DNA from: Ciona savignyi
Lineage: Eukaryota; Chordata; Ascidiacea; Phlebobranchia; Cionidae
Assembly: GCA_000149265.1 (NCBI GenBank)
Contig: CH001993.1
Location: 628,531 to 692,530, forward strand
Length of the DNA: 64,000 nucleotides
Reading direction: 5' to 3'
Shown here: piece after piece, positions 1 to 11,600 of the stretch
How positions within the stretch are numbered: position 1 is the first letter of the stretch
How the letters are laid out: every line of letters begins with the position of its first letter
Translations under genes and position numbers: made by a program
Notes under the pieces: model-generated
What the model was told of the DNA's origin: nothing
Database searches by the model: none
What the model saw: only the letters and a program-made list of their open reading frames with translations

Positions 1-3000
1 CGGGTTAAGAAGCGTACACCGTCACCTACGATTGACAAGTCCAAACTGCTCAACAAACCTAAAGGTAACTTCACATTTAGTCCACAAGTCTTGTTCGAAA
101 CATTCCTGGATCTCATTAAGTGGTTTAAAAGGGGTCGACAATAGTTTTTGCAATATAGACCCGGTTCATTTAACCGGAATAAAATCAGGCAGTATTTCAC
201 AGACCGATATATAAATTTATATTCGGGAGAGCTATTGAAATTCATACTTGATGCATATCCTTGCAAAAGGTAATGCATAAAACATGATACAACAACTTGA
301 TATGTGTTGTGTATTGCTGTTTGGTATCAAATTCCTCTTGACCCGACAATGGGCCGCATATGAGGATTGCCAATGGTTTAAAACAGGCATGGGCAACATA
401 CGGCTTGCAGGCCTGGTCCGCCCCATGAAGGAATTTTGACCGGCCCGCAGACTGTCTCTAAACATACCCTGTAATTAAAATATTGAATACTATTCATGTA
501 ATAATCCGGCCCACTAAAAACTTCATTTTCCCCCATCTGGCCCGCCGACTAGAGAAGTTACCCACCCCTGGGTTAAAACATACATTACCACCACCATTAC
601 AGGCCAAGTAAAGGATGAACGTGGACCTCGTAAAAGAATCCGTCTCACGTTGGACAGTGAAGGTGAAGACCAGGGTGAGAGTGATTACTCCGATGCCGAT
701 GACAAGAAACCAGACTTACATGGTGAGTGTTGGTATGTAGGTTGGTGATGGTGGTTACAATGTGTTCGCTTAGGTCGTCTTGACGTGGATGAAGTGTTTA
801 GCTCTTCTTCATCAAGTTCGGAGGAAGATTCAAGCGAGGATGAAACTGATGACGCTTCTGAAGAGGTGGGCTGTTTGTAGCTGTATTTATTTGTTAGGGG
901 GCTGTTTGTAGCTGCAACAAATCAATGTAGTTACATTTATTTGTTGCGCATAGTTTAACTTTGAGATTCATTACAGGATGAGCAATTGAAGAGCTTCTCC
1001 AAACCAGTTGAAGATGTTGATTTAGAACCTCCATCAAAGAGGAAGAGAGAAAATCTCGATAATGACGTTCAGAGGTTAGTTTTCCTATCACTACATTTCA
1101 ACAGATTTTAATGTCAACATTTCAACCTATTCCCACTTGTACATTTCAACCCATACCCACATTACAGATCAGAAGATGTAATGAAAGCTGCCTCCTTGTT
1201 GTCGGAATTGCAATCGAAGTCTGTTCCAACCAACTCAATGAAACATATTCATCCGAAGAAGAGGTTTCGATTGCTTTCCACCGATGCCACAAGTCATGAG
1301 GTGACTATCATGTATGATCCACTTATCGAATGAGCATAGTATGATTCACGAATCTCATTAACATCATGATTTATGAATCTCATAAACATCATATGGATAG
1401 GATAGGATATTCATGTTTATCCCCGTGAATGGGAAAACTAAGGGGGTTAATACACGGGCAATCGTCAGATCACCTCGCGCCCACCGCCGGGTTACCGGAG
1501 CTATTACAGTGTATTGTATATGATAGACACGCTCCTTCAATTTGGTAGAACCCTTTAATCCGCTATAAATGTCCGTAAAGTTCCTTGCCCAAGAACACAA
1601 CCGACTAGGTAGCGACCAGTTTCGCACCTGCTACCTTTCGGTTGAAAAGCGACGCATTTAACCGTTAGACCAACCGGCCGGACTGATCCATGATCCACGA
1701 ATCTCACGAACATAATATGATCCACCAATCTCATGAACATCATATGATCCACGAATCTCATGAACATCATATGATCCACGAACATCATATGATCCATATA
1801 TCTCATGAACATCATGTGATCTATGTATCTCCTGAACATATGATCCACGAATCTCACGAACATCATATGATCCACAAATCTCACAATCATCATATGGTCC
1901 ATGAATCTCATGAACATCATATGATCCACGAATCTCATGAACATCATATGATCCACCAATCTCATGAACATCATATGATCCCCAGACCTCCCGATTACGC
2001 TCGGATGATGAGTTGGCAGGGATGAGCGACAAGGAGAAAGCTGTCGAATCTGCCGAGGCTTCTCGACGCGATCAATGAAAGTTGACTCCTGAGAGGCGCA
2101 TTATTCGATCCTATAAGCAATAGGTGTATCTTCAAAATTACCAAATTTCTTAATAATATATCATCATTTGAAACATTACCCCCCCAAATCACCCGATAAT
2201 TTAATATCTGGCACATTAGCCATACAAAGGTTATCCCCAAAATTACAAAATACCTTAATATACAACATCACATTTGAAAACATTACCCCCTATATCATCC
2301 GATCACTTAATATCCGGCATTACCCATGCAAAGATTATCCCCATAATTACAAAATTTCTTAATATATTCTTAATAATATATTATCATTTAAAACATTACC
2401 CCAAATCACCCGATAATTTAATATACTGAATTACCAATGCAAGGATTATCTTCCTAATATCACCTGAAAACCTAAAAAATACGACATCACCCAGTTAAAG
2501 ATTACACCCGCTGTCACCCTTCAGACCCTGGTAACATGTGACATTTGCAGGTTATCAAGTTCGGATTCATGTGACCAAGCCACTCACCCATCCACCCCTG
2601 GTCACCAACTCATCTTCTCGCCCCCACTCACCCCAGCTTCATCCAAACGACCCANNNNNNNNNNNNNNNNNNNNNNNNNNNNNNNNNNNNNNNNNNNNNN
2701 NNNNNNNNNNNNNNNNNNNNNNNNNNNNNNNNNNNNNNNNNNNNNNNNNNNNNNAGTTTCCATCCCCGTGATAGTGTTGTCATTTCGGTAGTTTTTATAG
2801 TACGCCTAATATAAATCGACCGCCTTTTCAGCCACACCGCTGTCGGTGATAGTTTTACAGACGTCCTTATGTTTGCGCTTATTATTGATCTGTCTCGCGG
2901 AATGACGTCATTAGCAGATTGATTCTCCGGCCAAGCATTACACCATGCACGGTATTGTGGACGATGTAGTTAATCAATGAATTTACAACATCGCATATGA

Positions 3001-6000
3001 AACCACTACCCCGTATATCATCCGATCACTTAATATCCGGCATTACCCATGCAAAGATTATCCCCATAATTACAAAATTTATTAATATATTCCTAATAAT
3101 ATATTATCATGTAAAACATTACCCCAAATCACCCGATAATTTAATATACTGAATTACCAATGCAAGGATTATCTTCCTAATATCACCTGAAAACGTAAAA
3201 AATACGACATCACCCAGTTAAAGATTACACCCGCTGTCACCCTTCAGACCGTGGTAACATGTGACATTTGCAGGTTATCAAGTTCGGATCTCATGTGACC
3301 AAGCCACTCACCCATCCACCCCTGGTCACCAACTCATGTTCTCGCCCCCACTCACCCCAGCTTCATCCAAACGACCCAGTATTGAAAACCTATCCGACCC
3401 CAGGCTACCCAGCACCCCAGGTTCCAAGTCCGACTCAAAGGAGTTGGAAGCAGTACAAGCACTGCTGTCAATCAAACAATCTCACCCCCCAATTCCACCC
3501 CTCTCCCCACCTCTCGCTAGTAAACAACCCCTCAAGAAAAGAGCCGAGTTACGAATGACCAGTCCAACGGTAAGCCCCCCTCCTGACCCCCACCCCCATG
3601 TTAACAAGTGGTTTAATATCTTAACAAGATTACCCACCCACAGAGGAAAGCAGTTTTCACCCAGGAGGATCGAGATAGGATGACTGCACTCGCTGAAGAG
3701 CATAATTACTTCGCTACTTCACCAAGAGGAGCCCATAAACCCAGCTACTTTGACCCAGCATTGCTCCAGATATTAGAGGAGCATAACTATAGGTAATTAC
3801 ATCAACTTCCACTTGTCAAATCGAACTAATTTAATTTTATCTCAGCTGTCCATCAAGTCTGGCGCCAAAGACTCCACCCACAAAGTCCAGAGGTATGCGG
3901 TTTACATTGCTTAGGATAGGAGGATAGGATAGGATATTCAACTTTATCGCCTTGAATGGAAAAACCAAGGAGGTTAACACACGGGCAATCGTCAGATCAC
4001 CTCGCGCCCATCGTCGGGTTACCGGAGCTATTGCAGTGTGTTGTATATGATTAATACGTTTCTTCAATTTGGTAGAACCCATTAATTTGGTTGGTTTGTA
4101 TCATGTTAATCTTCCCTTGTTTCAGATGAAAGTTCAGTGTTTGTTCCTGAATCCTTTTCTTCGATGTCGCAATCCCCGGTAAGTTTGAATATCATAGGTT
4201 GTTTAATAATAATAAGTTGGTTATTGGTGGTTTATACTCGTTGTGGCAGGCGTCTGCTGCCGAGCTTGTCAAGCTGCGTCGCACGGCGTCCAAGGACCAT
4301 GGGAGGATGGGGTATTTGGAGGTGGAGCCGTCGAGGGTGGCCATGGATCGGTTCAAACCCCGCACGCAGAGGGAGGAGTTGGGCATCTTGTACAAGATAT
4401 GGGAGGCTGGTCTCGATGTGGAGGACATGAAGGTTGGTTCAAGTTGATAGTTAGAATATTCATGTTTTATCCCTTTGAATGGAGAATCGCAAAGGTGCAT
4501 TATCACAGGGGCAATCATTAGATTAGATTATCCTGCGCACACCGTCAGGTTTCCGGAGATATTGCAATTGTAATATATTGTTTATGATATTGCAATATGT
4601 TGTTAATGATTAGTACTTTCTTTGAATTTGATAGAACTTGTCATTCCACTGGGTTCAGGCGATATCCTGTGGGTGTCTTCTGCAAACCTTTTTTCGTATG
4701 TAGACCACTGACGCTCTTACCAATTCCTCGCACCGAACGCACTAATCACTTCTTCCCAGCATTTGAGACACGTGTACGAAGAGATGCTTGCCACCCCTGG
4801 CGAGATGGGGTGGGTGAACGACACCCACTGGGTCCCCCACCCTACCACCCACATCCCCACCGATGATGACGTCACGGGACTTTCCCCCACGAAGCGAGGA
4901 CGAAGAAAGAGAAGGCAATCGAAGAAAGATGTTGCGGCTGATCCTCATGCCCATAAGACTGGTTGTGCAAGATCAGAAGGTTTTTATTCTCTTTTTTATT
5001 CTCTTTTGTATCCTCTTTTTTATTCTCTTTTTTTTCCTCTTTGTTTTCTCCATTTTTTCCATTTTTCCAATTTTTTTCGGAAGGTTTTTTTTCTTCTCCA
5101 TTACTGCCTTTTGCTGTGTATTTTATTTGTTTATGATTGAGACGTTAGTTCATTCATTGTTTGTTCAAGAAACAAATTGCAAGAAGTAATTCAATCACGA
5201 CACAGAAACAGGAAACGGCAAAACGAACAGTCGTTAAACACTTCATTAAAAAATATAAAGAGATATTGAATAAACGGACATATATGTAAGGCTATAAATG
5301 TAAGCAATACTACAATCAATTGCGAACAATTGTTTTATCATTAAACGATAAAATACAAATTGATTCAACTGATTTTTATTAGTGTCACAATTTGACATGC
5401 CAAAATGGAACGTAGTTTTATTAATTGTCACTACAGAGTAGTTTTAAAAACACAGCCTCCTGCTGCACAGGGTGGTAAATATAGGACGATGTTGTCGAGT
5501 TGTTCCAGCAACCGCCGACTTGTAGATTTACAATATCCAAGCATTGTATGTCACACTATGACACACTTGTATGTATGACACACTCGCATCAACTTTATTT
5601 TATGTGTTCAGGCTACTACAAAGTGAACGACAGTACGAAGTTGATCCAGCGTCGTCTGATGTACCGGCAAGCCGATAACACTCCCCAACCACGTAGCAAG
5701 TCCAAGTATTCCAACGAATCTAGCAGCACGTCCGTGGTCGCGAACGAAAAGTCGCGCGAAACGCGTCATATGATGCGACGGATCGCCTCCGAATTCGGAT
5801 CCGACGCGAGCGACCTCCTCAAGTACAATCAACTTATGGTGAGTGTGGGTGGTAATACCATTAGTGTAAAATGAAGTTTAACAAGAAATCCGGCCATATT
5901 TGAACTGAAAATTAAGTAAGTTGAACTGAAAATTCTGCCCTATCGTGGTATCAATTTCTGGTTAAAAAGTTACAGAAATATTGATACAACAACTAATAAA

Positions 6001-7220
6001 ATATTTTAATATTTCCTGTTTATGAGTTTATTTGTTTTTGCTCTTGTAAAAAAGGCGATAATTAATAGAACACACATTAAAAATATACCAAAAGGAAAAC
6101 TTGAAAGAAAACAAAAAAAACAACAATCGTTATACTACGTCAGGCAAAAATAAAATAAAAACAATATACTTTTGTCGTTGACTAACACCTCCCCCCATAG
6201 TACCGCAAGAAATGTGTGAAGTTCAAGCGCAGCCACATCCACGGTTGGGGCTTGTTCGCCGAGGAGACGATTGGCGCGGACGAGATGGTGATTGAATACG
6301 TCGGTCAACTCGTGCGTTCTATAGTGGCCGACAGGCGGGAGGTGGAATACACCAAGCGTGGGATCGGGAGTTCCTATCTCTTCCGTATCGATACCGACCA
6401 TATTATAGATGCCACTAAGTGTGGTAACTTCGCCAGGTTCATGAACCATTCGTGCAACGTAAGTAGATTGGGGGGGAAGATTTGTTCATTATCAAGCTAT
6501 TTGGGGTGTGGCAGTCACTTAGTTTTAAATCTGCGCCATGGCTTAGTGTAAAGCTCCTGTCTAGTAAACAGAAGATCCTGGGTTCGATTCCCAGTGGTGA
6601 CTTTTATGATAAACGTGTTTTAAAATTAATGAATTAATTTGTCTCGTTTTCTGATTTTCAACTGTACAAAATGGTTTAGGATAGGATATTTATTTTATCC
6701 CTGTGAATGGGAAAACCAAGGGGGTTTACACACGGGCAATCGTCAGATTACCTCACGCCCACCGTCGGTTTACCGGAGCTATTGCAGTGTGTTCTATATG
6801 ATTTACACGTCTCCTCAATTTGGTAGAACCCATTAATTTGCTGGATTCAGGCAATGTCCGTTAAGTACCTTACCCAAGTACACAACCGACTAGCTAGCGA
6901 CCAGTTTCTGCAATATTTCGGCTGAAATGCAACGCATTAGACCACCATACTAACCCATCGGACCTTTTGTTTTCAGCGTGGTAACAAAAAGTTACCATCT
7001 CACTGTAATGCACGATTATGGTTTAATACTCTCCTTCCTTCCACAGCCAAGTTGCTACGCCAAAGTGATTTCCGTGGACGGTGCGAAGAAGATTGTCATT
7101 TATTCGAAAGACACGATCAAACCGTCGGACGAGATTACTTACGACTATAAGTTCCCGATTGAGGATGAGAAAATCCCGTGTTTTTGTGGAGCGTCTAACT
7201 GCAGGGGTACACTCAACTGA
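1..7220 (+). CDS. SETD1: SETD1-type histone H3K4 methyltransferase, 3' part
   Basis: Catalytic subunit of the Set1/COMPASS complex, which methylates histone H3 lysine 4 in the nucleus. Exons read from splice sites and phase: 1-64, 603-722, 774-865, 977-1074, 1168-1300, (1986-~2130, doubtful), 3274-3569, 3644-3792, 3846-3892, 4126-4178, 4250-4432, 4760-4979, 5612-5838, 6201-6458, 7047-7220. The early exons encode acidic and Ser-rich linker ([17 protein letters not shown]). Exons 4250-4979 encode the n-SET region ([20 protein letters not shown], then WVNDTHW and [10 protein letters not shown]). Exon 6201 starts the SET domain with HGWGLF and ends at RFMNHSCN. The last exon gives EITYDYKF and the post-SET cysteines (CFCGASNC) followed by RGTLN and a TGA stop. 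The N-terminal RRM lies outside the window. The middle of the gene is damaged: an N gap, a duplicated exon, and stops in the 1986 exon. The n-SET/SET pairing makes SETD1 much more likely than an MLL/KMT2 gene. Confidence 0.93.
384..570. mobile_element. hAT-type non-autonomous element (185-bp family, copy 1)
   Basis: The left end CAGGCATGGGCAAC and right end GTTACCCACCCCTG are imperfect inverted repeats. They are flanked by an 8-bp target duplication with one mismatch (GTTTAAAA at 376-383, GGTTAAAA at 571-578). The interior is rich in GGCCCGCC-type words. It has no coding capacity and lies in the first SETD1 intron. The second copy is at 56394-56578 in the opposite orientation. Confidence 0.8.
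1309..1983. repeat. 27-bp minisatellite split by a SINE
   Basis: Units close to ATGATCCACGAATCTCATGA followed by ACATCAT repeat at 1683-1983, with some units shortened to 18 bp. Decayed units also occur at 1309-1394. The SINE at 1395-1682 sits between the two parts, so it inserted into an existing array. The unit length is a multiple of three and creates long artefactual reading frames on both strands. It lies in a SETD1 intron. Confidence 0.9.
1395..1682 (-). mobile_element. tRNA-headed SINE, full length
   Basis: On the minus strand it runs from a tRNA-like head (GGTCTAACGGTTAAATGCGT with an AAAGG stem) through the conserved body (CTCCGGTAACCCG, GCGCGAGGTGATCTGACGAT) to a tail of ATCCTATCC repeats. 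It is one of the better preserved copies in the window and is inserted in the minisatellite of the SETD1 intron. Confidence 0.85.
1986..2130 (+). pseudogene. Doubtful or damaged SETD1 exon
   Basis: A good acceptor (CCCAG at 1981-1985) is followed in the phase left by exon 1168-1300 by [18 protein letters not shown] and 12 more residues. A TGA then interrupts the frame, which continues as [14 protein letters not shown] and meets a TAG directly before a GTGTAT donor-like site. The charged composition looks like SETD1 linker, but two in-frame stops and an unmatched phase to the next exon mean it is mis-sequenced, mis-spliced in this reading, or not an exon. Confidence 0.35.
2165..2475. repeat. 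AT-rich intronic repeat, unit about 110-120 bp
   Basis: Two to three imperfect tandem units, each with a run like CATTACCCC, then ATCACCCGATAATTTAATAT, then a GCAAAGATTATCCCC-like stretch. The array lies in the SETD1 intron and part of it recurs at 3014-3180 because of the larger duplication. Confidence 0.7.
2291..3378 (+). repeat. Direct duplication around an assembly gap
   Basis: Positions 2291-2654 and 3014-3378 are nearly identical at an offset of 723-724 bp. Both contain an intron end, the acceptor TTTGCAG and the start of the same SETD1 exon. The left copy stops at 100 Ns (2655-2754), a placeholder of unknown size. It lacks one base after GTTCGGAT that the right copy has, which shifts its exon frame. 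Only the right copy continues into a complete exon. Confidence 0.9.
2655..2754. other. Assembly gap of 100 N
   Basis: Exactly 100 ambiguous bases, the usual placeholder for a gap of unknown length. It lies inside the SETD1 gene, just inside a duplicated exon. The sequence 2755-3013 after it has no counterpart on the left and no recognisable coding content. Confidence 0.99.
3912..4090 (-). mobile_element. SINE, 5'-truncated
   Basis: Starts on the plus strand with repeated GGATAGG units and continues through the body to GGTAGAACCCATTAAT. The tRNA head is missing. It begins about 20 bp after the donor of SETD1 exon 3846-3892. Confidence 0.8.
4445..4645 (-). mobile_element. SINE, truncated and diverged
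   Basis: The body words are recognisable (ATTCATGTTTTATCCCTTTGAATGG, CAATATCC-like end) but diverged, with a small internal duplication around ATATTGCAAT. It lies in the SETD1 intron between the two n-SET exons. Confidence 0.6.
4978..5100. repeat. Pyrimidine-rich microsatellite
   Basis: Plus strand is almost pure T and C with repeated TTTTATTCTC units, then longer T runs. It starts at the donor of SETD1 exon 4760-4979. No coding meaning; the translated Phe/Leu-rich frame is an artefact. Confidence 0.85.
6532..6601 (+). pseudogene. tRNA-Thr(AGT)-like pseudogene
   Basis: The anticodon loop CTAGTAA between CTGT and ACAG, and the perfect T arm CTGGGTTCGATTCCCAG, match an eukaryotic tRNA-Thr(AGT). 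The D loop is shortened by several bases and the acceptor stem pairs at only about five of seven positions, so it is probably non-functional. It lies in the intron between the last two SETD1 exons. It could also be the head of a rare tRNA-derived element. Confidence 0.7.
6678..6963 (-). mobile_element. tRNA-headed SINE, near full length
   Basis: Tail AGGATAGGATATT at the left, intact body (ACACGGGCAATCGTCAGATT, CGGAGCTATTGCAGTGTG) and a decayed tRNA head ending at CCCATCGGACC. It lies in the last SETD1 intron, about 80 bp upstream of the final exon. Confidence 0.85.
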
Positions 7221-8551
7221 ATCCTACCTCTCATCACCGAGCGCATACTCATCAACCAACTGCACAGAAGCAGGTCTTCTGCTGAAAGAACTGTCGTCGA
7301 GTTTGCTCATAACACGCGTCATTATTTTACAACGGTTGTCGCACCCCCCGTGTATTTTATTCACACTTATTGCTTATTTTGATACTTCCACAGTCAGTTC
7401 TGTTAGTCCATCTATGCGTTGTAGTAAAACAGAAGGTTTCTAGAATGTTTATTGATTCTATTGTCCACAAGCCCGCTGAAAACTCGGCACAAACGAATTT
7501 GAAGTTTTCAATCACGAACACGTTGAAGACTAACATCCGCGGTTAAATGATTACACAGCATTACACAGCTATTTTTAGATATGGGAGTTGCGAGATATGG
7601 TCGCTCAATTAACACCGCCGCGCATGCCGTGTGTAATGAATACCAGGTTTGCGGTTTTGTCGCCACGAAATGATGTTAATATCCATCTTGTTCTTAAACT
7701 GGGTCTGTCTTGTTTGGAATGAACAAAGGATGACCGGTCTAACAGCAGGATTGTGCCCTAATTCGGGGAAACAAAAGGGATCTACATATTTTAATATCAC
7801 GTTCAAATTAAAACTTCCGAGAAATTATTTGCGGCGGGAAGTCAATTCCACATTCGATATGTCGACTTTGACTAATCGCGTGTTGTGTAGCAAATATTTC
7901 GCTTTTACCCACACATCGGTTCGTTTTGAGAGAAGTGGCGTAAAAGAACAAAATAAATAAACAAAAGCCGAGAAAACCGACAGAGAGAAAATAAAAGCTC
8001 GCTTCCCGCCAGTCATTCAATGCTGCGAGCCCACGGCGAATCAGCACTTCAGTTAGCAGCTAGTCGACTGGTTAGTAGCTGCGCTTGCCGTTGTAATTAT
8101 AAAATTCCTCAAGGAATTATTTATCCGCGGTGCGTTCGTCTTAGATGTTAGTGATCGCTACCTATCTACCTAGCTTAGTACTTAGTTCGTAATCGCAAAG
8201 ACGCCAATTACAAAACGTTAAGCCAATATTGACCTAATTGACTGTGGGCCCAGTAAGATAGCGTGGTAGAGCTGTCGTCACCGATATTTCAAGCTTTCAA
8301 ACTTGAACAGGTTTAGTCAGGACAGAACTCTCGCTAGCAAGCAGCTAGAAGTTAAACTGTACACAGGACAGGTAGTTTTCACATGAAACAGTCAAGTATT
8401 ATACCTACTATTATTTGAATCCTTTATGTTAGTTTCTGTATAATACGAGTAGTGGAGTTGATAATATATGAATATCTAACTTGAGTTATCGGGATTGGAA
8501 TATTCCAAGTTAATTTCTGCGGCTTCTCAGCGGTTCTATCACCGCGAAGAA
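7221..8551. other. SETD1-LRP4 intergenic region
   Basis: Contains the SETD1 3' UTR and the LRP4 promoter and 5' leader. I see no further exon and no convincing AATAAA close to the SETD1 stop; the first clear one is near 7945. No TATA box stands out upstream of the LRP4 start. Confidence 0.6.
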
Positions 8552-8612
8552 ATGCGAGGACTATCGGTCTACATTCCGACCAAGTTGGTTTTCTGCTTGT
8601 GTTTGTTTGTCG
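8552..8612 (+). other. LRP4: LRP4 signal-peptide exon
   Basis: First coding exon, starting at the ATG in AAGAAATGCG. It encodes [11 protein letters not shown] followed by the hydrophobic core [10 protein letters not shown] and ends in phase 1 at a strong GTAAGT donor. The phase matches the first LDLa exon 1.66 kb downstream. No earlier in-frame ATG gives a better leader. Confidence 0.85.
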
Positions 8613-11600
8613 GTAAGTTTCAGTGTGTTAATCTAAGAGTGTCATCATCTAAGGCGCCGTAAAGGCGTTTATAAAAATATCACCAAAGGCGGTAAGAGAC
8701 AGACGCCATTTGGTCTTAGATACCGACGGTTAGTTATATTTCTAGGACATGAATGTTAATCTGTAAGATAAACGCTGTAAGTTCGATTCAGAGTCGGTTT
8801 TTGAAACCACAGTTCCGCTTGAATGCGTCTCCACTGAATCGTCTCGGCCAAGCTGTTTATGCCCGAAGTAGCGAACAATGCTTAAAATGTTTATTTAATC
8901 AACGATCCACACACGCTTTCCGTATTAACGTGAATCTTACGCCGGTGACAACTCATTAGTCGCTGTTTACTACGAACGGAATAGTTGCCGGGGAAGTTTG
9001 CCCCTCCGTCCTAATTTACCCTTTGCCGCTCACGATGTATTCTCATCAAATAGAACTCCCAATTCCGTACATTTCATATCCTGGTGTTTATTTGCCAAAG
9101 GCCGCCGCTCGACCGCCAGCAGTGCCACTAATCCAGTTCCGTACTTAATAACATGGCTTCAATGTCGCGGGATACAATTACATCAGCATGAACTTTACTG
9201 GACGTGATTATTTCTAAGCAGCGGTGACAGACTCAGGCCCAGATATTGTGTCCCAAAGGAATTGTTCCGCTTATGTCATGTTTTGTTTTAAGCCGAACAA
9301 GAAAACAACCCTCCGCCGTCTTTGATCCATGTTTACCAAACATATGTCAATATCGGTGTTCGCGCGCGTTCGTGGCCCCGGGCACTTGTTAATATTCCAA
9401 ATCCTGATGTAGTTTGCCGCCATTATGGTGTCACAACCGCACTTGTTGTATATGTTTGTTAGTGTCGTAACAATGTCGCGGGTTCGTTTGAACGCTGCCA
9501 CCCAGGTTATATTCACTCTCTCTCCCCATATGCAAATACCTGTTTAGCTACATCAGTTGCTTCTGTTCAACCCACGCATATAATTACCACAATGACTGGT
9601 AGATAAGCTATTTAATCAAATATTGGGAATATGAAGCACTCTTCATATCAGAATAATCGATAATGATGCGGGACAAGGCCAGATATAAAACAGACCTGGA
9701 CCACGAATGAGTTCGGTAGAGTGGAATTTGTTAGTTTTGATGCAGACCCTATTACTTGGGGGGTACGGTCGTGTTGGCCCAACGGTTAACGCGACCGATA
9801 CATATACCAAATATATATATAAAAAAAACGGTGTAAGGTACGAGCTCATCATGGGTTCGAAACTGAACCTGTAAAAAAACGTTATTACTTGGGGGAAATG
9901 GTCGCGTGGTCGAATGGTTTTCGCGACACATTCGTATAAGATTATAACGTAAAACACTTATCTGTTGATGACAAGAATGGGTTCGAAACTTGGCTCGGTA
10001 TAAAAGTATGTTATGAAAACCTCTGCTTCCACGACCCCCCATACGAATACGTGGAACCAGGTGACCTAATGTAGAAGCCGCCAATGATTAATAACGTGTC
10101 ATCCCAAGATAAACTGTGGTTAATCGGAGATAAATTAGCAGTTCAAACAAACCGGTTGTAATACGACAATCACTAACTTTGATTGTTTATGATAACGCGT
10201 GATCGCTGTCTGCTTGTGTAATGTTGATCTGGATTTAATCGCTCAAATATTCACCCCAACTGTCTATCCACAGCGTGCACGCTCGCAAGTCCACAGTGCA
10301 AGTGCAAGCGCAAGCAGTTTGCGTGCTCAGTGAGTGCGAAATGTACGTGCATACCAATGGCGTGGAAGTGTGACGGGGACACCGACTGCGGCGACTCCAG
10401 TGACGAGATTGGATGTGGTGAGTGTTGATTTGCATGATATAGTACGTTCATACCAGTGGCGAGTAACGCACGATCGCCAGTTCCATTGCACTGGACCTTG
10501 CGAACGCGAATTCGCAGCAGCAACAGACGCAAAGTACGGGATCGGATACCGCGGTCGAGTTAGCACTAGGTTTGCGTGCGAGCCTGTTTACGCCTTGCTC
10601 GACCGCCCACAGCCGACCGAACCTTCAATTTCCACGAACGCAGCTTTCAAAGCGACCGACCTCACGCGAAAGTTTTTTTTTCTTCGTTGTGCTGAAATTC
10701 ATCGTGCAATCCCACACACTTAACCCCACAAATATCCGTGGAAAATTCGCGTTTCCGCCCTCCCCACTTCCGCGGATATACTTTATGACATTGAGACTTC
10801 GCGGTGTCGTAGATAACGGAACGTGATGTTCGCGACTCTAATCTCCCCAGGAATGTTTCGACACCAGCGGACGTGGAACAGTTTCAATACAAACCACCAA
10901 CATTCCGCATCCACCATACCCTCCACTGTGGTTCGGGGTTCAATCGAAGTTACCCCAAGCAGCAGTTAATCACTCATAGTTGAGTGGTCACTGTGTATAG
11001 AGATTGACAGATCGTACTCATCTACAGCGAATGCGATAGAATTGCCTTCATTAAACTATAAAAACCTTTGATCAAAAGGATACAACGTTTACTCGTAATT
11101 CAGGCTTTATTTGACCCTTCTTACGTTTGATGCTCCTATGCAGCACGTCGAATTTTGCGACATAAAAGAACCCACAAACGGCAACAATTGAAAGAGCGTT
11201 ATAGCGGATTTGGTTGCCTCAATTTAACAGCTCAGCACCTGTAATTTGGCCGCGCCGGCAACTTACCTGGATTACGTCTCATTGGTTTCCGCCAGTGCTA
11301 ACTAACACTCTCACCCTCAGTACTGCCGACGTGCCACCCGAAATCGTTTCAGTGCGAGAACGGCAAATGTATAAACCGGGAGTGGAATTGTGACGGCGAA
11401 AACGACTGTGGAGATGATAGCGACGAACTGAACTGTCGTGAGTACAACTTGTGTTGCAATTCGTATTTACTTGATCAGATAACCATTTGACTACCGGGTT
11501 CCCACTTAATGTGTTGTCACCAAATTATGGATGATATGTAATAAGTATATTATGTTACACACAATCTCACTCCGACACTCAAGCGTTTAATTCACCAGGT

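Larger units (their letters stand above)
8620..10270. other. LRP4 intron 1
   Basis: Apart from two tRNA-Ser-like elements (9762-9879 and 9896-10010) I see no exon or conserved motif in this 1.66-kb intron. Confidence 0.55.

Noticed and set aside
1555-2032. Long overlapping reading frames on both strands with repeated HESHEHHMI or VDHMMFMRF
   Set aside because: They are produced by the 27-bp minisatellite, whose length is a multiple of three and which lacks stops. The region is a SETD1 intron with a SINE inside.
4863-5189. Frame with a long Phe/Leu-rich, membrane-like segment
   Set aside because: The hydrophobic part is the translated TTTTATTCTC microsatellite after the SETD1 donor at 4980.
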